DNA from: Cyclospora cayetanensis
Taxonomy: Eukaryota; Apicomplexa; Conoidasida; Eucoccidiorida; Eimeriidae
Length of the DNA stretch: 38,933 bases
Assembly (NCBI RefSeq): GCF_002999335.1
Contig: NW_020312219.1
Location: forward strand, 1 to 38,933
Reading direction: 5' to 3'
Positions 19,166 through 30,300 of the stretch are shown here, one piece after another. The number at the start of each line of letters is the position of its first letter. Positions within the stretch are counted from its first letter, which is position 1. Under the pieces are notes generated by a model. The model saw only the letters and a program-made list of their open reading frames with translations, did no database searches and was not told where the DNA came from. Both the position numbers and the translations under genes were made by a program.

Positions 19166-22100
19166 ATGGACAAGCAGGAACTGTTGCTGGAGCTCTTGCT
19201 GTGTGGCGTAGCAGCAGTGAGAGGAGCAGCGTCTTTGCGGCAGCAAAAGCGGCGACGGTCTGCCTTCTGGGTGTCTTTTCTCAGAGGACCCCTCTATGCT
19301 GGTAGCGTCCGTGTTCCCTGCGAATCGCCTTCTCCGGGAGGCGCAGTGGAGGGCACGGCAGAATCACCCCACACGAAGCGGTGGAGAGAGCTGAGCCTGG
19401 CAGAAGTTCTTCAGAAGCTGTTGCAGCACTTGCCAAGAAGCAGGCCGCTCTTCAGCTTTGGAACGGAAAGCTTTAGTGGGACGTCAGCCACGGATGCCCT
19501 TAAAAGGGCGCTGAACGTAGACCAAGACACTGCAATCCTCGTATGCTTATTCTTAAAATCCTTACTCCGGAGAGCCGTATACGCGTTCTGTGAGAAAAGA
19601 GGGCGCTTGGCACAGAAAAAGAAAGGCCTCTGCTGCCCTGAAGGACTTCTTTTCAACGGCGCTATCTAATCGTTGCTCTCTGGATGCCTTTCTGATATGC
19701 CGATAAACTGCTTTTTACGAGGAATCGTTGACCTATACATACAGCACATCATACATACAACACATCATACATACAACACATCATACATATATATATATAT
19801 ATATATATATGTATGATCCTTGCGATATGTATATGCGAGACTTCCTTTCCTCAGTTTCCCTCCCCCTCCTGTCACTCTCATTCTTGCGCCTCATCTTTTT
19901 GGCAGCGGTATCGTTTTGGAGAAACTCTGGAGGGGGCACAGAGACCGCCTTTTTTTCAATCGGGTGCTGCGTGCGTGTGGTCCGCATGCGTTAGGTAGGC
20001 CAGCAACTCCTGGATTTAGATGTTTGGTGCGAAGTGCCGTACGGAAAGAACTACACGTTCGAGTGTACAGACAGTCGAGAGTATGCCCTGCAGTTACGCC
20101 TCTTGGGCAACGTGTTCAATTTCCTCTTTCGGTGGTGCAAACCGGCAGCCAGTCCGCTGCCGCTCCTCCAGCACCTTCTGAAGGGAACCCTTGACTTATT
20201 CGTGAGCCGACGCATGCTAATCAAGAGACCCCCTGACGCGAACCCACTCCTCGTTTGCCCCTCGTCTCCATGCACTGCCCCCAGCGATTGAAGAAAAAAC
20301 AACCACCGCGCGATGCCAGGCGCGAAGTTCTTCCCGAAGCACGCACGTTGCGGGGCAAGATGCTTCTGCCTGGTGGCATGTTTGTGCAAGCGATATCCCA
20401 CGACGTTTTCCATCCATCGCTTGCCTCCTTCTTGCTGTTTGACTGCATACCCTGCCGTCGTAGGGAGCTCATCTGTCCGCGGACCGCGTGGATCTTGCAG
20501 CTGTATGCGCAGACCAGCGCTCTTTAGATTTGTTCGTCAACTGCTGCGAGCTGCAGCAAGTAGATTTGCAGGCCCTTCAAACGCACAACCAACAGAAGGC
20601 CTTCTTTCTGAATTTGTATCACCTCACGCACAGGCTAGCGCTCCTCCAGGTCAGCCGAGAGGGAGCACTTGTCTTGCCTCCAGGACCGCGCAGCCAACGC
20701 CCTTTAAGAAATTGGCTCAAGAAGCTTGTCGCCCTCGCTTGTGCGCGCCTGTTGCAGCAGGCACGCTGCATGCCCGTAGCTGTGCGGGCTAAAGTCCGAT
20801 GTTTCTCTGTGGAGGATGGGCAAGGAATTGATTGTGGACGTCTGTGTGTATGTGAGTGTGTGTATGTGAGTGTGTGTATGTGTGTGTTTGTGTGTGTTTG
20901 TATGTATGTGTATGTGCACGTATACATGTGTATGTATGTCTGTGTATGTATATGTACGTGTATGTGTATGTATATGTATGTGTATGTATATGTATGTGTA
21001 TCTATGTGTGTCTTTCTCTGTTTGTATATCTGTCTGTGTAACTGTGTGTATATCTGTTTTTCTGTCTGTGTCTGGCGGCCTGCAGCTCGGTGTGCCCGAG
21101 GGCCTTTACCAGCGCCTCCGCCTACTCAATTGCGCGGGGGTGTGCGTAGGAGGATTTCGGTTGAACCTTTTAGAAATCTTCCACGGAGTTCTTCGTTGCA
21201 ACAAGCGGCCCCCCCTTGGGCTCCACAAGCCTTTCCAGTTTCCCGATCAGCGCAGGGGCCTTGCCCTTAAAACAGTTCGTCAGTCAACGCTGCTGAACGG
21301 GATTAAGCCTGCAGCGGTGTAGGGGATTCGTTGCGGATTGAGCGTCTTTAGTTCTTTAGGGCATATAGGGCCAGCGTTTCACGTGTCGAATGATGGTGGA
21401 GGCATAGCGCTCGAGCATGACGCCGTATACGTTTCCGTCCAGGGAATATTGTGTGTCTTTTCTTTTCAGCTAGATCCACGGATTCACTTCGCTTTGAATT
21501 TCGGAACGCCAAGACCGCGACTGCGCATCTACCATCCCGAAATCTTGGATGTCTGTGGCTGCTTACGCTTCATGGCTGTTGGCATAGGGGGCTCTGCCTG
21601 CTCTCTGTGCTGCACTGCTGCCGACACGCGCTGCTGTCAGGGGGGCTTTTGTCGGCTGCTGCTCGGCGTGAGTCTACGGACAAAGCGCAGGGATGTGCGT
21701 CTGTGTGCACTCGCTCAGGAAGAACTCACCCTGGCCGTCCGCGTCTTCCTCAGCGATCCGAAAAACTTCCAATTTGCTGATGGCGGCCGCTCATTGCGGC
21801 TCTCGCAGCTTCTCGAAACGTTTCAGGGGGATTTCGGTTCGACACAGAGAGAGGTTCGCGAGTAGTGCGTTGCGTGCCGCTAAGCCATGCGGGAGCATCA
21901 AATGCTGCTTCTTCCTGCTGCCTTGCATGGTTCCCCTTCTGGCGGAAAGCTTCTTTCTGAAGCTTCTCCCTGCCGCAGATGCCCTGCCGCTGCTTTGGCC
22001 AATATGCTCTGGGCTGCGTTGCAGGCGATTGCGTATCTTTTACCGTTTTTGAATGGTTCGGAATCTGAAATGCTGCGGCAGCTGCTGCAAATGGAAGGCC

Positions 22101-22258
22101 CCCGCAGCAGCAGGGGGAGCAGCGGCGGCATAGCGGAGGCGGTGGTTGGAGGGTTCTTGAGACTTTTCGGCGGATTGAAAGTCTCGTATTCGCCAGTAGA
22201 TTGGCAGTCTCCCTTTCTCCCGCACAAGCCTTTCGACTCACGGGGGCACATCCTCTAA
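19166..22258 (+). CDS. DEP and DUF547 domain protein (about eight exons)
   Basis: Model: 19166-19589, 19999-20201, 20285-20459, 20501-20649, 21086-21274, 21470-21550, 21719-21853, 22025-22258; 529 residues, all phases consistent. Residues about 75-165 resemble a DEP domain (SLAEVLQKLLQHLP, then SFSGTSATDALKRAL). Residues about 265-525 match DUF547 in order: ELQQVDLQALQTHNQQKAFF, LNLYHLTHRLALL, LNLLEIFHGVLRCNK, LDPRIHFALNFGT, EELTLAVRVFLSDPKNF, AIAYLLPFL, GLKVSYSPVDWQ. Similar DEP plus DUF547 proteins, sometimes with a glutaredoxin domain, occur in plants and protists; no glutaredoxin motif was seen here. The function of DUF547 is not established, and DEP usually targets proteins to membranes or receptors. 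The gene may begin upstream near 18.7 kb. The 41-base intron at 20460-20500 is unusually short and could instead be a sequence frameshift. Confidence 0.8.
19744..19812. repeat. 16-bp repeat plus TA microsatellite, intronic
   Basis: Three copies of a unit like ACATCATACATACAAC, then about 12 TA units, in the first modelled intron of the DEP-DUF547 gene (19590-19998). Confidence 0.9.
20838..21075. repeat. TG-rich microsatellite, intronic
   Basis: TGTG, TATG and TCTG units fill most of the intron between the DUF547 exons ending at 20649 and starting at 21086. TG lies on the coding strand of the gene. Confidence 0.95.
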
Positions 22259-22853
22259 CTCGGTGATTCGGTTTTGGCAGGTCCTAAAGCGAGGAGGTGC
22301 TGCTAGACTCAGCTTGTATCTGTACTTCTATATGCTCCTTTGCTGCCACGGCAGCAGTTCGCTGCCGTAGAAGTTTTCTTGCTGCTGCTCGCACTGTAGT
22401 GGGTAAGACCGCCTTGTAGATGGTGGAGCAGAGACACCCCCACGCGCCTCCAGAAAAAATTCTACAGGCGTTCGACGCTGTGTGTCAGGCTGCACGCCGT
22501 CTCGGGATGTAGCCCACACCAGTCCCTCAAATCCTAGGGTTTAGCGGGCGAGATTGGACATACCTCCGCAAAAAGTCAGGCCTTGTTGGAACGGATTTAG
22601 GGCGCCCGCTGCCTTCGACAAGGGCAGATGCGGGATCTGTCCTTTTGCTCTTTTCTATGCACCACCCGAGCCTCCCTGTTCTAGCTCTATCACTGGTGAC
22701 TTGGGGTACGCTGGATGTGTAGCTGCCTCTAAGGTCTCCCCATGGGCAAAAGCTCTAAAAGACCAGTGAGAGGGGAGACTTCGGGAAGAGCTTTTCTTAC
22801 GTCTTCCCCGAAAGACGTCTCTCCTTCCCCTGCCCGCACCCTCCAGAGCTCCC

Positions 22854-23045
22854 AACATGAGGGGAGAGCGAAATAGGGAGCGCCTAGCTGCACTTTCTTA
22901 GCACTTCTATCGAGTCTAGCGAGTTGCACATAGAAAACAAACCATATTCTCCGCGAAAATACACACATACAACCTTGCACTTTCTCAAAGTGAGCTAATA
23001 GTTTCTGCACAAACTAGATATATGCAGACCAACCAGTCGGTAAAG
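22854..23045. repeat. Dispersed repeat, copy A
   Basis: Shares order and spacing of motifs with 32116-32283: GCGCCTAGCTGCAC, then GAG[TC]TTGCACATAG, then a GCTANNAGTTT-like block ending in CAGACCAACCAGTC versus CAGACAAATCAATCAGTC. Similarity is patchy, so the element is old or was judged too generously by eye. Confidence 0.4.
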
Positions 23046-23790
23046 TCTATAAATACTACTTCCTAGTGAAACAGTGTTACAGAAGGCTCGACCTGCCCTT
23101 CCCCAGCTTCCGCCCTCCTGTCTCTTGATGCTGTGGCAAAGGCACAATGGGCCTCTCACCCAGAGGCCGGAGAGCCACCGCCCTTTATAAAAGAGCACAC
23201 ATTGCCTATGGCTTGTCGGGAGGTAGCTGGCAGCTTGACAGCGGTCAAGTGCTTTATAAAAGTCCTACAGGGCTCAGAGTATCCGCTAGAATGACTGAGC
23301 AGCAAGCTCCCTACTTTTCCTTTCGGCGTAAACTATAGCCCGCGACTCTGCACGGCGGAATTCCACGCTGACGCCGTTTTAATGGCTGCTTTCACCCGTA
23401 TTTAGCGCTGCCTACAGGGTGCTGCACACAAAAACGCATCCACATCATGCTCTGCTCCGTAGAGGAGGACGCTTTCCAGGGCTGAGCGCTAATATCCTTG
23501 AGCTGTCGTGCTCTAAGACCACAAGGAGAGCACCTCTACAGCGCCTGCGATCCACCAGAAAACCAATAAGAGGGCAGCCGATACACGGAATTTGACTGTC
23601 TGGCGTATTTGGTGGGCAGTAACGAAGGCATAGCCCCCGCATTCGCGAGGATGACCGGCGGACCCTACCAGTGCGAAGCGGGTAAGAGCTCCCCAAGCCT
23701 CCTGAAAGACGGCAGATTACTATTTGGGCATTGTGGCTTTCAGTGTAAACGCCCTCAAAATACTTGTACGCAATTTGCTCAGCATTCGAC

Positions 23791-23838
23791 GGTCTAGAGA
23801 GAGGCCCCTCTTCAAGAAGAGGGGCCTCTCTCTAGACC
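23791..23838. repeat. Perfect 23-bp inverted repeat with 2-base loop
   Basis: The left arm GGTCTAGAGAGAGGCCCCTC plus TTC is mirrored exactly by the right arm, with AA between. As RNA it would fold into a 23-bp stem. It is intergenic, about 480 bases upstream of the TTC27 start. No target-site duplication or transposase is visible. Confidence 0.95.
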
Positions 23839-24320
23839 GAAGGGAGGGAAGGGAGGAGGCCCCCCCTTACGTGAGGTGTCTCGAGTCTGTGGGGTTTTCC
23901 GCATACGCGGCTGCGGACCGTATCCCTTCTGTTGCCGAGCATCGAATAATTAAATTCATGCGTATATTGTCGTGGCTGAACTCGCGCTGTGTCGTCTGGA
24001 CGTCCTGGATCAAGAGGCTTCGAGCCATCCTTTTTTCCCAAGACTCGATACTGCAGAACCGCAGAGCCGTATGTACGGGGGGGCCCTGCCGCCGGTCCTG
24101 CAGGCTGCGTGTTAGATTCGCGACTCTGCTGCTTCTAGGGTCTATTGCATTGCCGATTTAGAGGCCTTTCGCTCTGCTCCACGCCGCTTGCCTCGCACCC
24201 TTTAGGCAGCGCGTGCACGGCGCGAGGATTTCACGGAGGCTTTGCAGTAATTGCTTCAAGGTTTCCAAGAAGGTGCTCTGGCGGCAGCCTCATGTCTAAG
24301 AGGGCTGTGAGGACTCCAAG

Positions 24321-27300
24321 ATGAAGGGAACCCTGGGAAAGGCGTTGTGGCGCCTGGAAGCAGAGCTTCTAGCGCCTTCCCGAGGGTTGAAAGGCCTCAG
24401 GGGGGTCCTGCACGCCGTGGCGGATGCTGTGGAAGAGTCTTTGGCCAGAGACTTTCCTGCGGATTCTGAGGAAGAAGCTGTGGCAGTACGGAAAGGTGTG
24501 GCTTTTTTCCAGACTCTCTACGGCCAGGCCTGCTAGCTGCTGCCTGTGAGCCCCCTAACCCATTTCTCCCCGACGAAGGCCTCCCTCTCGGCAGCCATGC
24601 GCGTCGCTGCACCCTTCGTGTGGGTTTCGCTTGACGGCTGCGATGTGCGTTCAGAGTTGGCGTATTTGTGCGACTTGTGCATATGGCTGCGCCGCTGCCA
24701 GTGGCGCTCAGTCTTCACTCGCGGCTGGTCTCTTCATCACCTCCCGCAGCTCGTGAGGCGCAGGCCTCACTCCGCCTGCAATAGTGTCGCGGCAGCCGTC
24801 GAAGGTAGAGACTCCACAGATGGCGCCAACTTCGCAGACAGCGCAGACAGCTCAATGCAGGATGCAGCCACGGCATATCCGGGCAAGCACGAAGGAGAAA
24901 AGCCTCCTGGGCTTGCAGCTTCCTCCGAAGGTTCTTTTGCAAACGTGGAAGGCGATCTGGCGGAAGTATTGAAGGCACAAGCGGCACAGTGCTGCTCTCA
25001 GGGCTCCTCTTTGCTGCTGGCTTTGCGCAGTCGCTGTGCCCTTGTGGTGGCGATTGCCGGAGTTTTCGTCTTTGCTCAGGTGGGCAACACACGCTGCGGC
25101 TGGAGGGAAGTCTCACTTTCTTCAGCCTTTTGCGGAGGCGACCAGGAGCCGATTTTGGAGTGGCGACTTTTGCGTATTCGTCGAAAGCGTTCAGCTCTTT
25201 ATTTCTGAGTGTGTTTTTGCGCCTTGTGACGACAGGCAAACATCACTGGGCCCTCCTTCGGACGAGTGAGCGCTACCGAGCTGCTCGAGGTCAAGAGGAC
25301 GGAGGAGGGACGCAAGCGGCATCCAGACCTCTACCCTTCCAAGCAGCTGCCCCCCGCAGCGGCGGCGCATGCAGCCTCTCGAAAGGGCTGCTGCTGCTGC
25401 TGCTTCTACTGCGGCATGTGCTCTCGGGAGGAGGCGCTGGCAGGAGTCGCTGCGGCTGCGGGGACCGCAACTGCAGCCTCCATGCAGCAGAAGCGCTGCT
25501 ATTGCGAATTCGAACTTCGCGACGCGTGCGTCTTGGGGAGTCCTTCCGAGGCAGCAGCACAGGCGGCCTTGCATTTCCAACCGCTTCAGAGCATGCTCAC
25601 GGTCGACGGAGAGGTAGGCTTCTTACAGGCTCTTCAAAGCCTCCACCTCAATCGCAGCTCCCCCTGTGTGAAAGTGCTTGGATGCGGGCCCTTACGAACG
25701 GAGGCAGCCAGGCAGGCAGCCAGGCAGTCCACTGCTCTGGCTAGGGGGCTTTTGCCGTGAGCGCATGCAGGCGGTCTACGAAGACGTTAGGGGCTTGAGC
25801 TACCTCTGGTTCTGCCGGCTTCTGCTAAAGCTCTTGGAGGCTCTGCAGCTTTCTGCAGCCCAGTCGGAGTTTCCTGCGGAGCCATGCGAGGGGTTGGCCG
25901 AAGCGGCTGGCCTCGCAGAGCTTCGGTTCGAGGGACCCTTGACACTCTTCGTGTGGACGGCTCGAGCGGATTTTCTGCTGCAGCGCACCTTGCGCAAAGG
26001 CGCAGGGGCCTCGGGGGCCCTCCGGGGGGCTGTCGCCCCTTCTCTGGTGTCGGCTCTGCTGTTCGACTTCGCAGCGGTGCTGCAGCAGCTCCAAGTACGC
26101 TTTAAAAAGCCCCAGATCTAAGTCTACACTCCCGCCCGTGTCTGCTTCTCCCCCTCAGCTTGCAATTTGTTTGTGCCTGTGAACGGCGCCGACGGGGTGC
26201 ACGTGCGACACACCGGCCTAGCAGGAGCTTATTTTAGAGGGAGAAGGGCAGCTTGCTGTATGCGGTTTGCGGCTTTGCGGTGTAGTTGTTGCCTCCGGGC
26301 TTCAGCTGTACATCCAAGGAGGCGGTCGATCTGGATGGCTTGTTGCGGGCTGCTGACTTCGGCGCCTTTGATGCCAGGGAGCGACAGGAGGCCAAGCAAC
26401 TCAAGGAAGACATCCTCAATATACTCCCCAACCAACAGGCTCGGTTCTGTCTCACGCCTCCTCTGCGAGATCCTGCTGCTAGTGTCCCAGCGGAGGAGCC
26501 CACAACGCACCTGCTGCTGCGGCAGTCAACCGAAGACCCCCGCTTGACTGGCCTCGCCGTCCTCCTGCCAGATCCTGCTTGGAGTAAGGGCTTGCTGCTT
26601 AGCGCTTAGAGAGGGCTACTACCAGTTCGACATACGGGCGGGCGTCTTGGCTTGCGAAATTGTCTTTACGGAGTGCCGTTACTTACGCGTGGATAGGGGC
26701 TTCCTGCATTGCCAGCGAAACCTTAGCGCTCAGGGTGTGTGGCTGAGGCTTTCTGTTGCAGTGACACCCCGAGACAGGACCTTGCTACTCCTGGAGCTGG
26801 CCCTGCGCCTCGCGGTCTTTGGGCGCGTCGAGATCTTTGATTCTGTGAACAGTGAGTTCCTTCCCTCCGTAGCCTCTAGGCTCCTGCTGCAGCTGCACAC
26901 TTCTGGTGCTTTTCTGTCTGTTGGTGTGTGTGTCTGTGTATCTGTGTGTGTATCTATGTGTGTATCTGTATCTGTGTGTGTGTAAGTGTGCGTTTGTGGA
27001 GCTTTTTCTTTCGCGGCCTTCCGCTGCTGGCACTCTTCCTGAGTGTGGGGTCTTGGCAAAGAAAGCTTCGAGGTTGGTTCTGAGGGCTCCAAAGGGCATG
27101 GAATGTGTGTTACTGTGCCCTGCATGATACAGCCATGGCATGTGAGGCTTTTGGCGTCGAATTCGTCATAACGGGGGCTCCTGGCATTCGCAGAAAGTAT
27201 CAGCAAGTTGAACTCCCGCAGTTGGTAGTTGGCGCAACCCGGAAGAGCAGATCTTCTGATCCCGAGGAGTGCAAGGGGGGCGCTCACCCACGGCCTAGGG

Positions 27301-30300
27301 GCCCACTCCCAACTATGGAGCCGACTTATACGGGTCACTGCCCGACCAGCAGCAGTAGTGGGGGCAGCAGCAGCAATAGTCAGAACAGCAGCAGCACAAG
27401 CGGGAGCAGCAGCAGTCGCGGCCAGTGCGAGGGCAACGGCAGTGAGACCGCTCACGCAAATGGCAGCAGCAACAGGAGCGAGGGGCGTCTTCTTCCCGAG
27501 GGCGAGGAAACCCCCTCAGAGCTATCTGAAGGAACGGAGGAGCAGCGCCGGCGTCTGTGGCATCTCGAGGATGTTCGCGAGGACACGGATATATTGGAAA
27601 AGCCCAAATTTTCGAAAGGGTGGGTTCTCTCTTGGGGAATTTACAGGCCTCCACTGCGGGGGGGCGTACGAGCAGTTTTCTGTTCTCTTTGTTTTGAATG
27701 GGTGCGGATTTACAAGGGCATGCTCAGCCACATTTTCAAGAGGCTAGTAGTCCTGTGGCGGGCGCGGTTAGCAGGAAATGGTGCTGTGCAGGCTGAAGGG
27801 AGCGCTCTTGTGGACAAACTTTCGGTTTGGCACTTCGCCTATGCGTGCAGAGCTGACTGGGAGTCGTTCGAGCGACCCCTTGGAGTGGTTGAGCAGGCCC
27901 TTCTTCTGTCAAAATCACGGTCACTAATCGAAGGCAACCCCTGTACGGAGAGTGGCTCTGGGCTGGGCTTGGGGGTGTGCGGCTATGACTTTACCGCGGT
28001 GGAGGATGACGCTTCTGGGGTCTAGAGTGGAGGGATGTGCGTACTCTCTGCGCTCAGGCAACGATCCTCTGGCGTTGGAGGAAGTCGGCGCAGTGGTCTC
28101 GCGCGCGTTGGTATTACCTCCCTCTGGCAGTGACAGCCGCATCAGCACCAGCACCAAGGAATACTATCGTGCACGTTTGCATGCCCTGGAGCAGCAACCC
28201 CCCGACGAGTTTCTTCCTGAACCCAATTGCCAGCTGCTGTCGCCCGATTGGGTGGTCTTTTCTGGAGGCCTTTGGCTGCGCTGCCGCACAGAGTTTCATC
28301 GGACAAAGACAGTGGAACGCGCGTGCCTGCAGCTGCATGCTCTCTGCGAACAGCTTTACGGTAAACTCTAAACCCTGGGCAGCATGCACGGCGCACATTA
28401 GGCCTTTGCTGTGGAGAGAAGAACCCCTGGGCGCTTGCAGCGCTGAACGCATCAGACCCGAGTTCCAAGGCATCGACTTTGCAGCACTGCATGCATCGTG
28501 GCAGCGGGCAAGTTTGCTGCCTGCGTCGCCAGCTGCCTCTTTACAAGGAGGCTCTACGACCTGCCTAGAGCGTGCGGTGCAGACGCGGACCCCCCCGGCT
28601 GTTACCGCCTCTTTGGATTGCTCTTCCATGCGGATTTGCTGAGCTGGTGGGAGCTGCAGCGCGAAGTGGGTAAGTAGGCTTTAAAAGAACATGTGTGGCT
28701 CAAGATGCGGCGATATTGTGGGAACCTTAAGTGGCGCTGAGCCTAGCGGAACTTAATTGCTCGAGCGTTTTGAGTTTGGGCTATGGGTTTATTGGTGAAG
28801 TGCGTGCTTTGCTTTAGGCGTAAGGATGATGCGGATCGGAGCTACCCTTACGGTAAGAATTCGAGGCATTTATGCTCGTGGACATTTGAATCGCTTCTTT
28901 TCCTCGCCTTTAGGTAGTGGGCTTTGATCTCTGCGGGGGCGTATTCTAGTGCCTCGGGTATTCTGCTGCCGAGTAGATAAGCGGCAGTAATGGCTTCCAG
29001 GATTAGACTTTGTGTGAGTTACATCAGGCCGCAGAGAAGTTCACTGAGCTGAAGATGTGGGAGGAAGCTGCCGATTGCCTCGTTGCTGCAGACCGCCGCG
29101 CGGATGCGCGAAGCCTGGTATGGTGTAGCCCCTCAGCCGGGCCCTAGGGGGTCAATTGTTCAGAAGCCGTTGCCTACGATGTACTCCCTAGTATACGGGC
29201 ACTACCTAAACCCCCATTCATGGCGGGAGCAGCCTCTTTATAAAGCCCGCCTGCCTTTCTGGAGGCGTTCAAGCACACATGCTTAAGGTCCTAGGAATAC
29301 AGAGTTGCACGTGGGTGATGTTCTGGCCAGCTCGAGAAACAAATCGCCGCGCACCCAACGCCGCACCTGCTCTGCACCCTTGCAGATTTGGAGAAGCAGC
29401 AGAACACTCAAAGGGCAGAGGATTTATATACTCAGGCCTGGTACGGAATATATTTGCGTGTAAAATCAGGAGTGTACATAATTGTGATGCCGAGGGAGAG
29501 TCCCAGGTGACTTTTCGAGGCGTCCGTTTTAGCGTAGAGTGGGAAAGACTCACAGCCTGTGATTGTGCCAAGGCTCTAGGGATTCCCCTCATTGTTCACT
29601 GTATGCGGTTCGTAATGGGCATGCTCCCAGGACGCTTTCCGGTGGTCGCTACGCACGTGCTCAGCGCGGTCTAGCCAGCCTTCACCTGCAGGCAGGGCGG
29701 TTGCCTGCCGCAGCTGCTGCTCTCCGTCTGGCAACCGCAGCCAGCAGTTTGCATGCTCCCAGCTGGTTTGCTCTGGGCTGTTGTGCAATGAAACTAGATT
29801 TGCTGCTGGAGGCCCGCGCCGCATTCGCACGTGTTGTTGCCATTGATCCTGAAGAGGGAGATGCGTGGGCAAACCTTGCCGCTGTGCACTGCAAGGTGTG
29901 CAACTCCGAGTAGCTCGCATAGGCGTGCTAGACGTCAGCGTCTTCGACGGCTGCATGTGAAGTCCCTCTTCGGCCAAGCAACCGGGAAGGAAGAAGCGGG
30001 CAAGCAGCCAGCCAGCCAACCGACCTGGCTGCCAGTTCAGCTGCATAACCTTTCATGCGTGTGGTTTGCGGTGTGGTGTAGCGGGAAGCCTGGGCGGCAG
30101 CGTTCCAGTGTATCAACGAGGCGGCGAAGCACAAAAGGGAAAACTGGATGGTCTGGGAGACCTTTATCTCGATTTCCGTCCGCTTGAGAGACGTTCAGGC
30201 AATCGCAAGAGGCCTCAGGATGCTCGTGCAAATTAATGCCGTCAGTTTCGAACGCATGGCCCATTGTAGTACCGTCATGCTCTTCCAGATGTTTGTTGCA

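Larger units (their letters stand above)
22259..24320. other. Two-kilobase intergenic region
   Basis: It lies between the DUF547 stop and the TTC27 start. No recognisable gene on either strand. It holds telomere-type motifs at 22534-22544 and 22594-22600, one copy of a dispersed repeat (22854-23045), two TTTATAAAA boxes (about 23183 and 23252) and a perfect inverted repeat (23791-23838). The TTC27 promoter should be in its last part. Confidence 0.6.

Noticed and set aside
20856..21041. Cys/Val-rich frame in the DUF547 gene
   Set aside because: It is a TG microsatellite inside an intron whose flanking exons join in phase.
28114..28629. Minus-strand frames opposite the TTC27 exons
   Set aside because: The plus strand carries recognisable TTC27 sequence here; the antisense frames are shadows.
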